Assembly: GCA_958496175.1 (NCBI GenBank)
Contig: OY292278.1
Span: 17,484,001-17,548,000 of the forward strand
DNA: 64,000 nt
Direction of reading: 5' to 3'
Origin: Sisyra terminalis
Lineage: Eukaryota; Arthropoda; Insecta; Neuroptera; Sisyridae
Part shown: one piece after another, positions 24,769-35,865 of the stretch
Position numbering within the stretch: position 1 is the first letter of the stretch
Layout: every line of letters begins with the position of its first letter
Notes under the pieces: model-generated
What the model was told of the DNA's origin: nothing
What the model saw: the letters and a program-made list of their open reading frames with translations, nothing else
Databases searched by the model: none
Made by a program: the position numbers and the translations under genes

Positions 24769-25137
24769 AATTAGAATAATTAAAAAAATATATACTTTAC
24801 AATACAATTATCACATTTTGTTATAAAACTTGTCTACTCTTTCATTAATTTTTCTAAATGCTTACATATTAAAATAAGTTGAGCTAAATTTGAATGGACT
24901 TACTGTTGAATAGCAAGCGATCTTCCTCAGTGGTCATCATGTAGCATTGGATTGCTTCGATATCGCTTTGTTTTAAATCACGTGCGATCCAATATTACTT
25001 GATGACCACTGAGGCAGATTGCTTGGCAATCGAAATACGTATTTGGACAATGCGTCAGTTATACATTTGTTTGAAATAAAATAAAACACTGCTAATTTGT
25101 TTGGTCTATCTTATCCTGATATATCCTTTACATTATA

Positions 25138-28100
25138 CATCGATTTAGACCTGAAAGAATGGAAATCAATGATGCATATTGCAATTCGAGCTCCAAATTT
25201 CTAGTTCTATTTTTACTTCTTGCAAAAAGATTCTCTCCAGTAATAGTTTGAAACAATCCAATTAATCAAGGAGTCCTTTTTAAAACAATCATGTAAGAAA
25301 AAATGAATTTACGCAGGCACACCTTAAAAATGAAAAAAATAAAATTTTCTTTTTTAATTGTCTAAAAACAGCATGGGATAAGGTGTACCTACTTACATTG
25401 AAAGAACACTCGTACATAAATTTGAATCTAAATTTATATACTTTTATAATAGAAAAATATTGATGAGTAATTGTCGACAGCTCTATTTAAAAAAAAATCA
25501 TATCATAAGAAAAAATTTTTTTTCGTTTTCATCACATTTTTTTAACATCAGTTAATACGTGGTAGTTCATTGGAATTTTCAGACTTACGATATGAAGTTT
25601 ATTTGGTGAAAAATTATAAAAGGGAACCACAAAGAAAATGCTTGCATAATGTAATAGTCGACGGTTATATATAATCGTAAGTATCTTGAATTTATTTAAC
25701 TAAAAGTTCCATTAATATCTCAAAGAAATATGTTTTCAATTAATCACAGACTCATGTAGGTTCCTTCATTGATACTTTTCAAAATTTGTTCATCATTTGT
25801 TAGAAAAAGTAGGTTAAAAAGAAGCAATTAATCAAACAAATACGATTTCACAATAGTGAATTATTAGTGAAATAATTACTCATGATTTGTGTCTAAAATG
25901 CATGAAATTTGGTTTGTCGTTATTTAAATAAGTACCTACTTAATTTAAACATTTACGTATTCGGTTTACACACTGAAATTCGTATTAAAATCGAATGAAT
26001 TTCCTCGGTTTCTTTTGTTACATCAGTATAAGATTTCCTTCCTTTTCGAATCAAGGTTTCGAGAAAAATTTGCATTAAAAAAGATATATTTCATGTGTAA
26101 AACTTGACTATTTTATGTGTTGTGTTGTACTTCATAAAAATCAGTGTAATAAATATTAAGAAGTGATGACTACTGTAAACATTTTCTTTTTATTATTCAA
26201 TTTTTTCAAAATAGTTGATTCTTGATAGTTATACAATTATGATAGTTATGAACTCATGGCATTTCCTTTTTCGATTTTAACATCTTTTTTGTTCTTCATA
26301 TAACAAAACGACTTCATATAGTGTAACCTTTTGTAATAGTGACTTGAAAAAATATCGTAGGTGTCGATTTTCTTACGTCAATGGATTGGAAAAAGGCATT
26401 AAAAGATATTGGAAAATGGATGATTGATTTATTACCCTTAAATTTTTAGAAGACATTTTGGAATTTTTGTCAAAAGAGGAACCTAAAATAAAAATTTTAT
26501 AAGCTAAGCACAGATGTTAAAAGTTAACGAAATGTTGTCCTACATCAATTACCTACTTCACCAAAATCCATGAAGATTTTAGTGCCATTAAATCAACTGC
26601 ATTAATTTTGGAATTTTTAAGTTTTTTCCTATACCTTTGGAGGTCAAGAAGATTTAAAAAGGAATTCCAAAATACAATTACAAATTGCTTTGCAATTGTC
26701 CAACACACATTTTATAAACTGTCCTTTTTTATTTCACTTTCCAAACATTCCTGCACCAACAAAAAATTGGCCTTAATTAATAAATGAAATCCATTAACTT
26801 TTTAGTTTATTTATACTTGTTCGCATTGTCAGTGAAAACGCAATTGAATCAAAGAACAAAAAATCATCATGAAGAAATGTCCCCGATTTACTCTACAATT
26901 ACACTTTGGATAAATTACTAATTACTGGCGTTTGTATATTGATTTAAATTAATGCTATCAAATTGGCATTGTAAAATTTAATGGTCGTTTGAGAAAAAAT
27001 TACGTTCGGAATATTTGATGGAAGAAATGGTTGAGATAAGTTCAAGTTGATAACTTTAGTGAAGATAATTTTAACGAGCATGGTTTGTTTGATTGGTTCA
27101 AGTGGGTTTAAATATTTGAGATTATTGTATGTTTATTGTAGAGACAATTATGGTATTGTGTATATATTATGTTGGAAACTCAAATAAATTTAGTAAAAAA
27201 CATCATTATATTTATTTTAGAAAAATATAGAACTACTCATACACTTTTAGAAGCTTCAACAAATATCCATACAGTTCTGACCACATTGTGTAGTTGTTCT
27301 AGTTCTTTTCCTTTCCTGGTCAATTCGATTTCCTGGAAAACCGATTTTTTAATGTGATGATTCCAAAAAAATAAATATGAAATTTTTCATATTATGAAAA
27401 AATAGAAAATTTCCAATAACAAATAAAAAAAACTCATAGAATTTGATATTAATCGTAATGGTTAAATGAACATTCCAAGTTTCGTATATGGATTTACGTT
27501 TATTAAAAGAACCAGCCTCATAGGACCGAATCCAGCAAATTGAAATTATACAAAACTGAGATACATACTTCTTGAATTACTTACTTAAATAACTAAAAAT
27601 TAAATAATAACTTAAATCATTTAAAAAGTTTTATTAAAATTTAATGAAATTAAAGCTTTGTTATACCAATTTTATAGTTGATTTATTTTTTGGCCTGATT
27701 ATTTCATTTACACGCCAATATTTTTTGAGTATCTCGGATTTAAAAAGATGACTGATATAGTTTGATATACCATTTATATACCTTTGTACCGATGTACCAT
27801 TTCATATATCATGGTATATTGATATACCATCTAAGCTAATTCGACACCTTATGAATAGTGAACCGCCATAATGTAGGTACTGAAGATTTCTGAATTGTGG
27901 TACTGAAAACAATCAAAGATTAAGTCACAAGCGTTTGAAATATTGAGGATTCCCAACGAAAAAAAAAACGACTATGTGGTGGTACAATGTTCAGCTAACT
28001 GAATTATTCTGAATGGGAAAGATTTTATATGTGATCCTGAAGAACAGAAACTGGGAAGCTTCAAGAAAGAAGACATTAAAATCCTGGATTTTCTGGGTTT

Positions 28101-28599
28101 GAAAACAGAGAAATGAATTTAAAGAAGGATTTAAAAATACCTTTGCTAAGATTAGATTCCAGGACACCAGTTGGAAAATAGAAAGTAAACTGGTGCAGCA
28201 CATAGATTATAATTGGGAGTTTTTATGAGTTTATAATTCTTTTGTGGTCAACATGTAGTGATTGACGCGAATCATATTCGAAATAAATTTAGAGAAATGT
28301 TTAAGGTAAAATAAATATTATTGGATAATATTCTGGAAAATAGACATTAACCATTTCCGTGTCATTCTGAAAATTGCATTTAAAAGGTAAATGTAACTGG
28401 GAACCAGTTTTCCTGAATATTTAAGAAAAAAGCTCAGCTAAGGATATATTAAACCATACCCAGTGAAGAGGTTTGTTAAATAAACAATAACTTTAATAAA
28501 TGGGAAAAAAAAGAATGAAATTTCTGGGCAAAAATAATTCTTATTGTGAAGTTTTCTTCTTATTCCTAATATCGTTATATATTTAAGGTGATTAATATA
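25138..28599. other. Non-coding stretch
   Basis: AT-rich sequence with no recognised coding or repeat feature. Several 60-70 codon frames exist (27169 plus strand, 27991 minus strand), but none shows a motif or splice support. Short ATATACCAT/ATGGTATAT repeats cluster at 27755-27825. Confidence 0.5.
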
Positions 28600-28760
28600 G
28601 CTGCCACTTTGGGTGTTCTAGATTTCTCAGAATTTTCTGAATGGTCTTTCTCCAGCGATTACGCTCATTTCCGAAACTTAAGTTCACGAATTTATCCACT
28701 ATTTCAGTCCAACGGATTGATGATCATCCGTTTTCCTTTTCCTTTCTGGTCAACCCTGTA
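28600..28760 (-). pseudogene. LINE-like C-terminal fragment (decayed)
   Basis: On the minus strand a frame reads SIRWTEIVDKFVNLSFGNER followed by NRWRKTIQKIL. The pattern (R)W.(D/E)......(D/E)R..WR is typical of the extreme C-terminus of RTE/Jockey-type non-LTR retrotransposon ORF2 proteins, just past the reverse transcriptase. A stop lies a few codons upstream of SIRW and no RT motif is preserved nearby. It may be a 5'-truncated insertion. Subfamily assignment is not possible. Confidence 0.4.
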
Positions 28761-29178
28761 CCAATAGTTTTTCCATGGTATCGTAGTGCGTCGTCCATAC
28801 GTTAATGAAAAGATTTTCTGGACTAGCGTGACTTCATTTATTTAATAGATAAAATATTATTTTATAGTGCTTCTGTAGTATTAATTACTCCCTCTTCTCA
28901 ACAGATTTCTATACTATCAATAGTTGCTAGTATGGTAATAAAAAATAGTCCAAACTTCAAAAAATCGAAAACATTTATTTCAAAATTTTGCTATCTATGC
29001 AGAAAAATAAAGAAGAGGAGCAAATGTTTTTCTTTGCATTCTTTTTTGTCCTTTATTTACCTCTCTTTTATCACACGTTTTACACCATTGAACATAGTTA
29101 ATATAGTGCTAATATTCTCCTAATAAAACTACTGTGATAGTAGAAACAAATGGACGGACGGACAATGGACGGATTTGT

Positions 29179-29356
29179 CAGAGGAATAGCGTATGATTTT
29201 GCCACCCAGGACCGATCTTAAATTCGCCACCCCCTATGTTCATCATTAGTCAAGAAAATTTGTAAAAAGTCAAATACCTTTAAGCTCTTTAACTATGTTA
29301 ACTTTATGTGCCGCCCGGGGCCATGGTCCTCCAGCACTCACCAGGCTACGCTACTG
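29179..29356. mobile_element. Short hAT-like element (CAGTAGCGTAGCC ends)
   Basis: A 178-bp GC-richer block. Its right end reads in complement CAGTAGCGTAGCCTGGTGAG and its left end begins CAGAGGAATAGCG. Internal GCCGCCCGGGGCC and GCCACCCCC are typical of small hAT-type MITEs with CAGTGGCGTAGC-like termini. Flanking 8-mers GGATTTGT and GGACTGTT match at 5 of 8 sites and may be a decayed target duplication. Non-coding. Confidence 0.6.
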
Positions 29357-29782
29357 GGACTGTTCTACCCGAATTCATCCTCATTATTCAGATTTTAGTT
29401 TTGGTCATTTGGCAAAATATTTTAAAAAGTAAAACTTCATAAAAGAAATTTTAGAGCTGTACAAATAAGTTTCAGATATTGAGTAAAAGTGCATTAAAAC
29501 AAGACTGAAGAAAATGGTTTTTTCTAGGACAAATATTGGCTAAATAGATTTATCAATCACAAAAACGTGAGCGTAATAGTTGAAATTTTGTACGAAGAAT
29601 TTTATGATGTTCGAAATGACTCACGAGAGACATACAAGTCGGACAAGTTTTGTGATTTGGAAGCATCGAATTCGTACTCATATATTTATCATATGTGTAG
29701 TCGGAAAGTCTCATGTGTGCTTCGCTTTGGGGCATTCATGAATAATTTTGTAATGAAACGATCTTGAACTTCTTCTGCTACT

Positions 29783-29806
29783 GCTTCTTCTTCTTCTTCT
29801 TCTTCA
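29783..29806. repeat. (CTT)n microsatellite
   Basis: A short run of CTT/TTC triplets with imperfect flanks. Confidence 0.85.
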
Positions 29807-31406
29807 TCTAGGTTCATATAGTTTATTGATGAGAGAACGAATATGTTTGTAAATTAGAGAAAATAAAACCGAGTCAACTTGTTAACATTAACGTCTGGAC
29901 TGTTGTAATAATTATCACTTTCATTTCACGACGACTGATCTATATTTTGCGTTTGGAAATAATTGCAGTTTCAAAAAGTACCCCGTTTGCGTCACGTGTA
30001 TTTTTAAAAAACGTATTTTTCTCTTCACAATTATTATTTTTCATGGCTCATATGAAATGCTCAGAGATAAAATATATCAGCTTACATGTATGTGAAAATC
30101 AGTGAAATTTTTCGTTACGTCCAATAAATAAAAACGAGCAACTTTTTCCACATAGATTTTATCAATTTTCGTTTGTGAAAGCTATATTCTTTTCGTTGGA
30201 TATAAATTTCAAAAATTATTGCAAAAAGTTTTTCTACACGCTCACGCTATTTGAAGACATAAAAGACTGTTTTTTTTTCCTCCATAAACTTTTCCCAAAC
30301 TAGAGCTTTAGGTACATTGAGAATCGATAATGTTGCAACTGTGGTAAAATGTATTTTGTGTAAATATGTGACATTGATATAGGAGTAGATGTAAATCAAG
30401 TTTATTAGATTTGTAACACATCGAACTGTATTGTTATAACCTTGGCTTTGCCGTTTGTGTATTATTGGTAAAAGATTATGTAAATTATGTTTATGAAACT
30501 TTCAGACTTGTAATTAAATTTGTTTGTTTTTTAAGCAGCAACAGTTATTCAAGATTTTTCCATGCTAAAATTAAAAGTAAACATTCAAGTAAAAGTCACA
30601 AAGGACTTAACATTTTTTTCTTCAAAAGACTTCAAATAAAAAAAAAACATTTTTTCGGTAATTTACAAGAATCTTTTTCAATGTATGTTTTCTGAAACTA
30701 AAATTATTTTTAATGAGTACTATTTTACTGTCGCTTTCTAAGATCTTCACCGACTCTAGGGTGAATAAAGATTAGTAAGATAAAAAAATGAACGATAATT
30801 ATTCATAAATATATTTACTAACACAGGTTTTGTTATGAACAATATAGTCAATGATTATATGAAAAAAAAATCCACCAAAAAAATTTCTTCTAAAATAGGT
30901 TGCAAAATTTACAATTCCACACTTTACTGTTAAAAATTGATCAGATCTCATGAACTCAAGAAGAACCAGGACCTTAAGTATGACTTTACCGTTTTATATA
31001 GCTATAGCATGATACTTCATTAAATACTTAAATAAATCAAATAATCAAAATATTATTAAGTTTAACACTCTTTTAACCCAATAGCCGACAACTGTTTCGT
31101 GGACATTGCACACACTCCCATGGAAACATGGTACGAAATTAACTCATTAGTCTGAAATTTTATCACGTAATTCTTATATAAATCGACCTATGCCCTAGTT
31201 ATACTTTTTAATTAGCATGCAGAATTTATAGAGTTAGAATCTAAGGACTTAACTCTTCATGCGATATGATCACTTTTAACAGTAAAAGCGTTACGAACTT
31301 GTAAATCTTAACAACCTTTTCTACTTATTTTTTTTTTAGTAGAATTTCCTAGACTTCTTTTCGTATAATTCCGTCAAACTAGTTTTTGTACATCAGCTTT
31401 ATATGT
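29807..31406. other. Non-coding stretch with possible SINE tail
   Basis: Mostly featureless AT-rich DNA. At about 30738-30778 the minus strand carries a short match to the SINE tail (complement of GACTCTAGGGTGAATAAAGA), probably a truncated copy. A 76-codon plus frame at 30465 has no motif. Confidence 0.4.
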
Positions 31407-31934
31407 GCTGTTTAAAGCTAAAGTAGGGTAAATCATATTAAGTATTGCGATTTGGAGATGAAATAACTTTTATTCAAATAGCTCTCGAAAAATCCCACGT
31501 ACACCATATTTTGGCCAACTATCTACCGACATAATAAGGGAGCTTAAACTTTGTACTTTTGGCTAGCTATCTATCGGTATAACAATGAAGCTTTGACTTA
31601 TTTCACTTTTTCAATAAACCCTTAAGTTTAATGCAGCCCTGTCCAACATATGATCTGGAAACTTTAAGGCATTTATGTATAATTTAGCCGCTTAAAGCCA
31701 AAGTGGTGTAAATAATAACTTTTAATTTGAATTTTCCGCCTTTATTAGCTGTAACGATTCTTTTGGTAATTAACTACTTATAAGAAAAGTGAAGTTAGTC
31801 AAAGCTTCATTATTATACCAGCAGATAGCTGGCCAAAATATCTCGTAAGTGGAATTTTTCGATAGCTATTTGGATAAAAGTTATTACATCTCTGAACCAA
31901 AATAATATGACTTACACCACTTTGAATTTAGGCG
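31407..31934. mobile_element. Foldback transposon-like element
   Basis: The left arm at 31407-31553 and the right arm at 31797-31934 are inverted complements of about 140 bp. Shared blocks include AATAACTTTTAT(T/C)CAAATAG, TCGAAAAAT(C/T)CCAC and ATATTTTGGCCA(A/G)CTATCT. Just inside, 31555-31613 repeats the GGCTAGCTATCT block, so the arm tip is duplicated. The centre holds no reading frame. It is a non-autonomous foldback or MITE of unassigned superfamily. Confidence 0.7.
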
Positions 31935-33879
31935 GCTCAATTATCGCTATTGATTTACTATGGAGCATTTCTTTTGGTCCGCTGCGGACATAAAAATCTT
32001 AATTCTGGCCCTTCATAAAACCATGTTAGATATTCCTGATCTAATGCAAGAAAAATAAGGGCAAAAATTAACATATATGGATATATGTTATGAACAAATA
32101 TTAACAAGAGATTAAAAAATTGTAAATCTGAATGATGTATTTTGTATTACTTTTGGATAGTTGAATTGAAATTATTGAATTGGATATTTGGATTCGCTTT
32201 ATAACTTTCCCACTCTGAGGGTTAAAAAGTAAATATTATAAATATCTTAATTGTTTCAATTCTAGCTTTTATACAAAATTGCAATTTTCCAGAACTACGA
32301 GAAGCTTGTCCTTCACCCTTCTTAATGGGGGTAAAAATAGTATTGAAGAGTAAAAATTGTTGATTTTTTAACTATTTTGTAAATCTTAAGCCACATACAA
32401 AACTTCAGTCTTCTAAGACTTTTGAAAGTATCCTAAAGATTTTGAAGAGAAGGTGAGGTAAAATCAAAGTACTTCAGGTATTAATAATAATTGAAGTGTA
32501 AAAATTAGAATTAAGAGACTTAAGACATTTGATTTTTTAACAATTTCATCTTAACCTGTATATACCAGTTCTCTAATATTGTTCAGGTCGATGCTATTAA
32601 GGTCTTTAAATATGAAGAAACATTTCTTGGCGGGGCACTATTGTACCCCCAGAAATTTTCCAGGAATATGATTATACTTAAATATTTTCTACTTAAATCC
32701 ACCATTTGAAAATAAGTTTAAGCATAAGTTTAGGACTGACTAAGACAATATAGAGAAAATTTACATAGAAAAGTATTTAAACGTTAATTAGCGGAGGTGC
32801 AAAGGAAAACTATAAGTATGAAATACTAGGAGTTGCACAATTCATTGCATGTTTCAGAACATTGTCAATTATGAAAATTTGTTGTTTATGAAAGGTGATA
32901 ACACTCGGTGGTTATCCATTCGTATTTCACAAGATTTTTTGTGGAGAAAATATTATACAACTACACCAGTAATGCATAAATAATGAAATTATCAGATGTT
33001 TTTTTTTCGCAAAAACGCCAAGGTTTTGAAACTAATGTATTTGCAACCGTTAACATTTCTTTCAGATAAGATAGCAATCATAATCGGAGGCTCGAACATC
33101 TAACGACCAGCCTCGCCATTTGGAATGAAATTGTACTCTTGATTCAAATCCTACGCTCTATTTTTAAAAATGCGACTGCTTCGAAAAAAGTCTTACTTCT
33201 CATGTTTGAAAGTTATTGAGGACACATCTATTTAGATGTGTCATAATGTAATTCAAGAGCGGCCTTATTTTAAAAGAATTGTTTTGACAGAAACGTTCCA
33301 GTTTCACAACACGTCTTTTGAAAATCATTCAACTACTCAAAATTGTATCAATATCTCATGATTAATCCTTCATTCTTATCATGAAGCTAAACACATGGTC
33401 CATTTGTGTTGGTTTTCAAGCCAATAGATTGGCGATTTACAAAAGATTACCTTGGACTTCTCTATATAAATACGAAATTTGTCTATTTCTTAGTGAGAAC
33501 TACTGATCTAATTTATGTATTTTCTTTTTTTAGTACTTAAATGAGTAACTTTCTAGACTTAAGCAGAGTTAGACAACTATGGGGTTGACCAAATGAGGCA
33601 CAGAATAGTAAACGCAAATTAAAACTTTGAATTTTGTTAAGTACTTTACTTTGAAGGTTTATCAAAAACTATATTATTCAAATATTCATAACGACCAGTT
33701 TTCCATAGGTCGATACGACGGTACTTATTTCAAGATTTTCTATGGTACTTATATCGATGATGGTGTTGATTTTTATATCTTGAATATTAACTGGCTTATC
33801 AACGTAAAGTTTGCTCTTCAAAATTCTCCATAAGAATTTGTCCAATAATGTTAAATCATAATTGAGTAGACCAATTCAC
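31935..33879. other. Non-coding stretch
   Basis: AT-rich DNA. A perfect hairpin GACACATCTA-TT-TAGATGTGTC lies at 33221-33242. A GATTCAAATCC at about 33141-33151 resembles a tRNA B box, but I see no matching A box or cloverleaf. Nothing else is supported. Confidence 0.5.
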
Positions 33880-35240
33880 AAGTCTTCTATGCAAAGTTCA
33901 GCGACTTTCAAAACAACACGTAGTATGGCAAGTTGCATCATCTTGTTGAAAACAAACATCATTCAAATCAATTCCATAGATTTGGTCACAGAGTATAGAT
34001 AGATGAAGTCCAAACGGTATAGGCTTTTTCACAATATTCATGAACACAATAACAGACCTAAATGATAGTTCACTTTTCTGCCGCTAACAGCGCAAGTATT
34101 CAGAACGTACCAAAGGTCATTACGATCTTAAGAATGTATTCCAATCTTGCAATGAATGATGGGAAATGTGTCAAGATGTGACACTGCCATTAGTTTGCAG
34201 TACTAACTTAAATCGAAATTATGGACTTTCTGTAAGGTAACATAAGTTAGTATTCCACACACTTGTGGCAGCACCATATCTTAACACATTTTTCATCGTA
34301 CAGTAGACTGTAATTTAAAGTTTCTAATAAAAGCCACTCTTCCCGCGTGATGAGCCATATGCGTACTCTGTGAAGTTTAGCGAGCTCTACTGGTAATGAG
34401 CCTCAAATTGATACCACTTTTTTAACCCTGCGTTCGGACTCCTCATATTTATATTCCGTAAATTTGGTGTACAAAATGGTTATCATTGCATGATAACGTA
34501 TAGAATTGATGGTAAATGCCTACTGGTAGCCGACTAGTACAGGTAACGGTTTCAAAACTGGTAGATTTTGGGTTCGATCCTCCTATCGACCAAATATTCG
34601 ATTTTTCGATTTTGATTTTTATTAACCCTAGAGTTCGTTAAGGACCTTAGTAGTTATAAAAAGATAGTAAATAACAATTCAATAAAATGATGATAACCGT
34701 GTTTCCGTAGTCATTTTGAAAAAAATAAGACCCCATTTTGCCATTTTGGCCACAAAGCACGCCAAACTTTTTAGGGATACATGGGTTGCTTTTGACTTTC
34801 AAGTGATTTTTCATCGATCCAAATGCGGAAATTTTACTTGTTAATCGTCCCATTTAATGTGAAATGCATGTCATTGCTGAAGATGATTTTTGATGAAAAT
34901 TGATCAATCGCACGGTGCTCTAAGAGCCAATTGGTAAACACACCTCGCGAATGGTGGTAAATTGGGTTCAGTTCTTACATTATTTGAAACTTGTATGCAT
35001 GAAAATTCAAGTCCTTTTGAATTATTTACAATATACTAGTTCTAATTCAAGTGATCAACGTATTGATGATTTCTTTGGATCATCTTTTACACTTTGCTTC
35101 ACAACAGCAATGTTCTACCTACTAAATGCAACCATTTTTGGTTTGCCAGACTTAAGTCCATCTTCATCGGAAACCATTTTGGCGGTTATACCCACCAAAA
35201 TAATAATTAAGTGCGCAAAACGAGCTTTTTATGGATAATA
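33880..35240 (-). pseudogene. Tc1/mariner-superfamily (IS630-type) transposase, dead copy
   Basis: Reading the minus strand from about 35200 downward gives a heavily interrupted transposase. The helix-turn-helix region holds GLKSGKPKMVAFSR and NIAVVKQSVKDDPKKSSIR. The first catalytic region is IIFSNDMHFTLNG, where the usual DEAHF is degraded, followed by NFRIW, KKFGVLCGQNGKMG and SYFFQND. After an insertion come CFQQDDATCHTT (second catalytic Asp region) and VNWSTQL, where the third-acidic-residue region is destroyed. Many stops and frameshifts are present. The spacing between SYFFQND and CFQQDD is ~600 bp longer than expected, and part of this is the SINE at 34518-34675. The pieces match a transposase type very common in insects. 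Terminal inverted repeats were not identified, so the ends are approximate. Confidence 0.75.
34518..34675 (+). repeat. tRNA-derived SINE inserted in transposase pseudogene
   Basis: A plus-strand copy with an A-box-like GGTAGCCGACTAGTACAGG, the best preserved B box of the family (GGTTCGATCC at 34571-34580), then TCGATTTTTCGATTTTG, TTATTAACCCTAGAG and the tail GACCTTAGTAGTTATAAA. The head resembles a tRNA of the Leu/Ser class with a GTGG..AGTGGTCAAGG-like A box (clearer at 38.2 kb). It sits inside the disrupted Tc1/mariner transposase and therefore inserted after it. Confidence 0.8.
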
Positions 35241-35289
35241 ATATATGTAAGTCTTTTTAAAAAATTATTTATACATATATTATTATCCA
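35232..35289. repeat. Perfect 18-bp inverted repeat
   Basis: TGGATAATAATATATGTA and its exact complement are separated by 22 bp. It lies immediately upstream (minus-strand sense) of the transposase reading. It could be an element end or a small self-complementary insertion. Confidence 0.8.
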
Positions 35290-35769
35290 TTAATTTATTG
35301 TGATTCGGAAGTAATTAAAATACTTATCAATGTTAAAAGAGCTTTTTATTTTTTACCATTTTTATAGTGTTCTTTAATACCTTTAATGCAGTCTTCAATC
35401 AAATACTACCCCAAAACAATAAATGGGAAAATTCAACTCAAAAAATGGCATATAGAGGACAAACAATTATATCACATCAAATTGATCTTCACTTTCCTTG
35501 TTCTCATTTTGATCAACCCTTAAGTTTAAATTCCAGAGCTTATTTTTTCAACCATGACTCCAGCTCCTGCCTAGAAATCGGCTGAATTTTGATCATAAAA
35601 AATGAGCAATTTTAAGATTTCTTATGCTTTATGCAACATAATATGAAACTGAAGCCAAAATCATTCGATTTAAAGGTTCCAAACTTTGACTCCAGGTCTT
35701 AAGTTTAAGGATACATTTGGTTACGATAGAATATGCAAAACATACACAATTGGGAGCAAAAAGAAAAAC

Positions 35770-35775
35770 TTTATT
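35770..35775 (-). promoter_or_regulatory. Candidate poly(A) signal AATAAA
   Basis: Canonical AATAAA on the minus strand about 90 bp beyond the stop codon of the 551-residue ORF, followed by the T-rich run GTTTTTCTTTTTG. Good position for 3' end formation of that gene. Confidence 0.5.
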
Positions 35776-35865
35776 TTTTTCAGCATTACAACTTGTGAAC
35801 TAATTTGTGAATATTTTTTTCTAGCAATCACAAAAAAAAACAGAACAAAACCAGATGGTTTGATA

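Larger units (their letters stand above)
24137..25137. mobile_element. Nested inverted-repeat cluster, Penelope-type terminal repeats
   Basis: Four pairs of inverted segments nest here. Pair 1: 24137-24213 against 24989-25066, sharing CGCATTGTCCA and CGATTGCCAAGCAATCT. Pair 2: 24297-24357 against 24905-24960, sharing CATCATGTAGCATTG. Pair 3: 24448-24502 against 25070-25137, sharing AGACCAAACAAAT and CAGTGTTTTATTTTATTT. Pair 4: 24501-24595 against 24689-24780. Pair 1 carries a hairpin GATTGC-TTG-GCAATC followed by GAAATACG; pair 4 carries hammerhead-like cores. There is no reading frame longer than a few dozen codons. I infer terminal repeats of one or two Penelope-like elements inserted into each other in opposite orientations. 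Confidence 0.55.

Noticed and set aside
33141..33151. GATTCAAATCC as a tRNA B box
   Set aside because: No A box or acceptor-stem pairing is visible; probably chance.
34951..35238. 95-residue plus-strand ORF
   Set aside because: The minus strand of the same stretch encodes recognisable transposase helix-turn-helix blocks, so this is a shadow.
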